Source: Microbacterium sp. RU33B
GTDB lineage: Bacteria > Actinomycetota > Actinomycetes > Actinomycetales > Microbacteriaceae
DNA: 64,000 nucleotides
NCBI RefSeq assembly: GCF_900155915.1
Contig: NZ_FTPO01000004.1
Location: 16,287 to 80,286 of the forward strand
Direction of reading: 5' to 3'
Shown in pieces: positions 63,498 through 64,000 of this stretch (its first letter is position 1; each line of letters begins with the position of its first letter). A program made the translations under genes and the position numbers. The notes under the pieces were generated by a model. That model made no database searches. It worked only from the letters and a program-made list of their open reading frames with translations, and had not been told where the DNA came from.

Positions 63498-63503
63498 GGA
63501 AAC

Positions 63504-64000
63504 GTGCCGATCACCCTGCCCGATGCGCTGGTGCCGGTCGCGCTGAGGATGATGCGTGCGAACCGCGCCTTCGTCACGGCGGAGGGCGCGAGGCGGCGCA
63601 TTCGGGAACGCGAGCTCCGGCCGAGGCCGTATGGACCGCCGTCGCGATTGAGGCGCGGCCTCCGGGTCGGCGTGGAGATATTCGAGGGATGGCCGGTCTA
63701 CACGATCCTTCCCGCGGACGCGCGAGGCGCCGCCGTGTACGTGCATGGTGGTGGGTGGGTAAACGAGGTCGTCCACCAGCACTGGCATCTCGCCGCCCGA
63801 ATCGCCGCGGAGGCGTCGGTGGCGGTGACCGTCCCGATCTATCCGCTGATACCGTTCGGCACTGCTGCGGGGGCGCGCGAGAAGGTGCGTGCCCTGGTGC
63901 GCAGGAGTATCGACAGATACGGGGCGACCTGCCTGGCGGGCGATTCCGCAGGCGGCCAGATCGCCCTGTCCACGGCGCTGGCTCTTCGCGACGAGGGCGT
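63504..64000 (+). CDS. alpha/beta hydrolase fold protein, HSL-like (N-terminal part)
   Basis: The frame runs off the window, giving the first 165 residues. HGGGW near residue 80 is the oxyanion motif of hormone-sensitive-lipase-family esterases, and GDSAGG near residue 150 is the nucleophile elbow, followed by an ALALRDEG helix. Between them VTVPIYPLIPFGTAAGAREKVRALV fits the family. No signal peptide is visible. The catalytic acid and histidine lie beyond the edge. The GTG was chosen because a well-spaced promoter ends 6 nt before it. Codon use is less GC3-biased than in most of the window, as in the preceding AadA-like gene. Confidence 0.8.
   Translation, partial: MPITLPDALVPVALRMMRANRAFVTAEGARRRIRERELRPRPYGPPSRLRRGLRVGVEIFEGWPVYTILPADARGAAVYVHGGGWVNEVVHQHWHLAARIAAEASVAVTVPIYPLIPFGTAAGAREKVRALVRRSIDRYGATCLAGDSAGGQIALSTALALRDEG

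Overview
The window is a gene-dense, strongly GC-rich actinobacterial chromosome segment. Codon third positions are almost all G or C, GTG starts are common, and many stop/start pairs overlap as ATGA or GTGA. GGATGCC/GGCATCC words are scattered throughout. These traits and the gene content point to Microbacteriaceae, most likely Microbacterium or a close relative. This is inferred from style and gene families, not from a marker gene. No rRNA, phage, insertion sequence or CRISPR array is visible.

Region 1 (1-13 kb) is housekeeping. It holds the end of a membrane protein, an alpha/beta hydrolase lacking its catalytic serine, tRNA-Ser(GCT), an SDR, an LCP-family envelope protein, tRNA-Ser(TGA), a HAD phosphatase overlapping serS, a diacylglycerol/lipid kinase, a photolyase, an LLM flavoprotein, a PPOX flavoprotein overlapping pheA, and pgm. 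Two serine tRNAs and seryl-tRNA synthetase lie on one strand within 5 kb.

Region 2 (13-27 kb) is catabolism of sugars typical of pectin side chains. It contains glycerate kinase and a GH51 arabinofuranosidase, divergent from a LacI regulator. Next comes a five-gene operon behind a 20-bp palindromic operator, which reads as an oxidative hexuronate pathway (uronate dehydrogenase-like SDR, enolase-superfamily aldarate dehydratase/cycloisomerase, KDG dehydratase, ketoglutarate semialdehyde dehydrogenase) plus a Gfo/Idh oxidoreductase. A second LacI/GalR regulator is divergent from galT-galK across two operators 31 bp apart.

Region 3 (26.7-42.6 kb) is mixed: hydrolases, a YdcF protein, an F420-type LLM enzyme, an orphan DNA methyltransferase whose N-terminus is built from a repeat element, lipoate ligase, a DEAD-box RNA helicase, a secreted GH6+CBM2 cellulase with a perfect CebR-type box, a MarR-MFS pair, and a 1008-residue protein I do not recognise.

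Region 4 (42.6-58.2 kb) is a hemicellulose-oligosaccharide utilisation locus: GH2 and TetR on one strand, and divergently an oligosaccharide/peptide-type ABC importer (lipoprotein, permease, permease-ATPase fusion, ATPase), GH3, a serine esterase, GH43 and a DUF5605-type glycosidase. The glycosidases carry no secretion signals, so oligosaccharides are probably imported and then hydrolysed inside the cell.

Region 5 (58.2-64 kb) holds an ice-binding-like surface protein, a 44-residue zinc ribbon, a RecQ helicase fused to a phosphoribosyltransferase-like domain, a DUF1653 protein, a compact promoter/mini-ORF/terminator unit, an AadA-like nucleotidyltransferase and a truncated hydrolase. The last 2 kb have softer codon bias and may have been acquired.

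A recurring signal is a TANNNT -10 box placed 6-7 nt before an ATG/GTG at about a dozen genes, suggesting extensive leaderless transcription.
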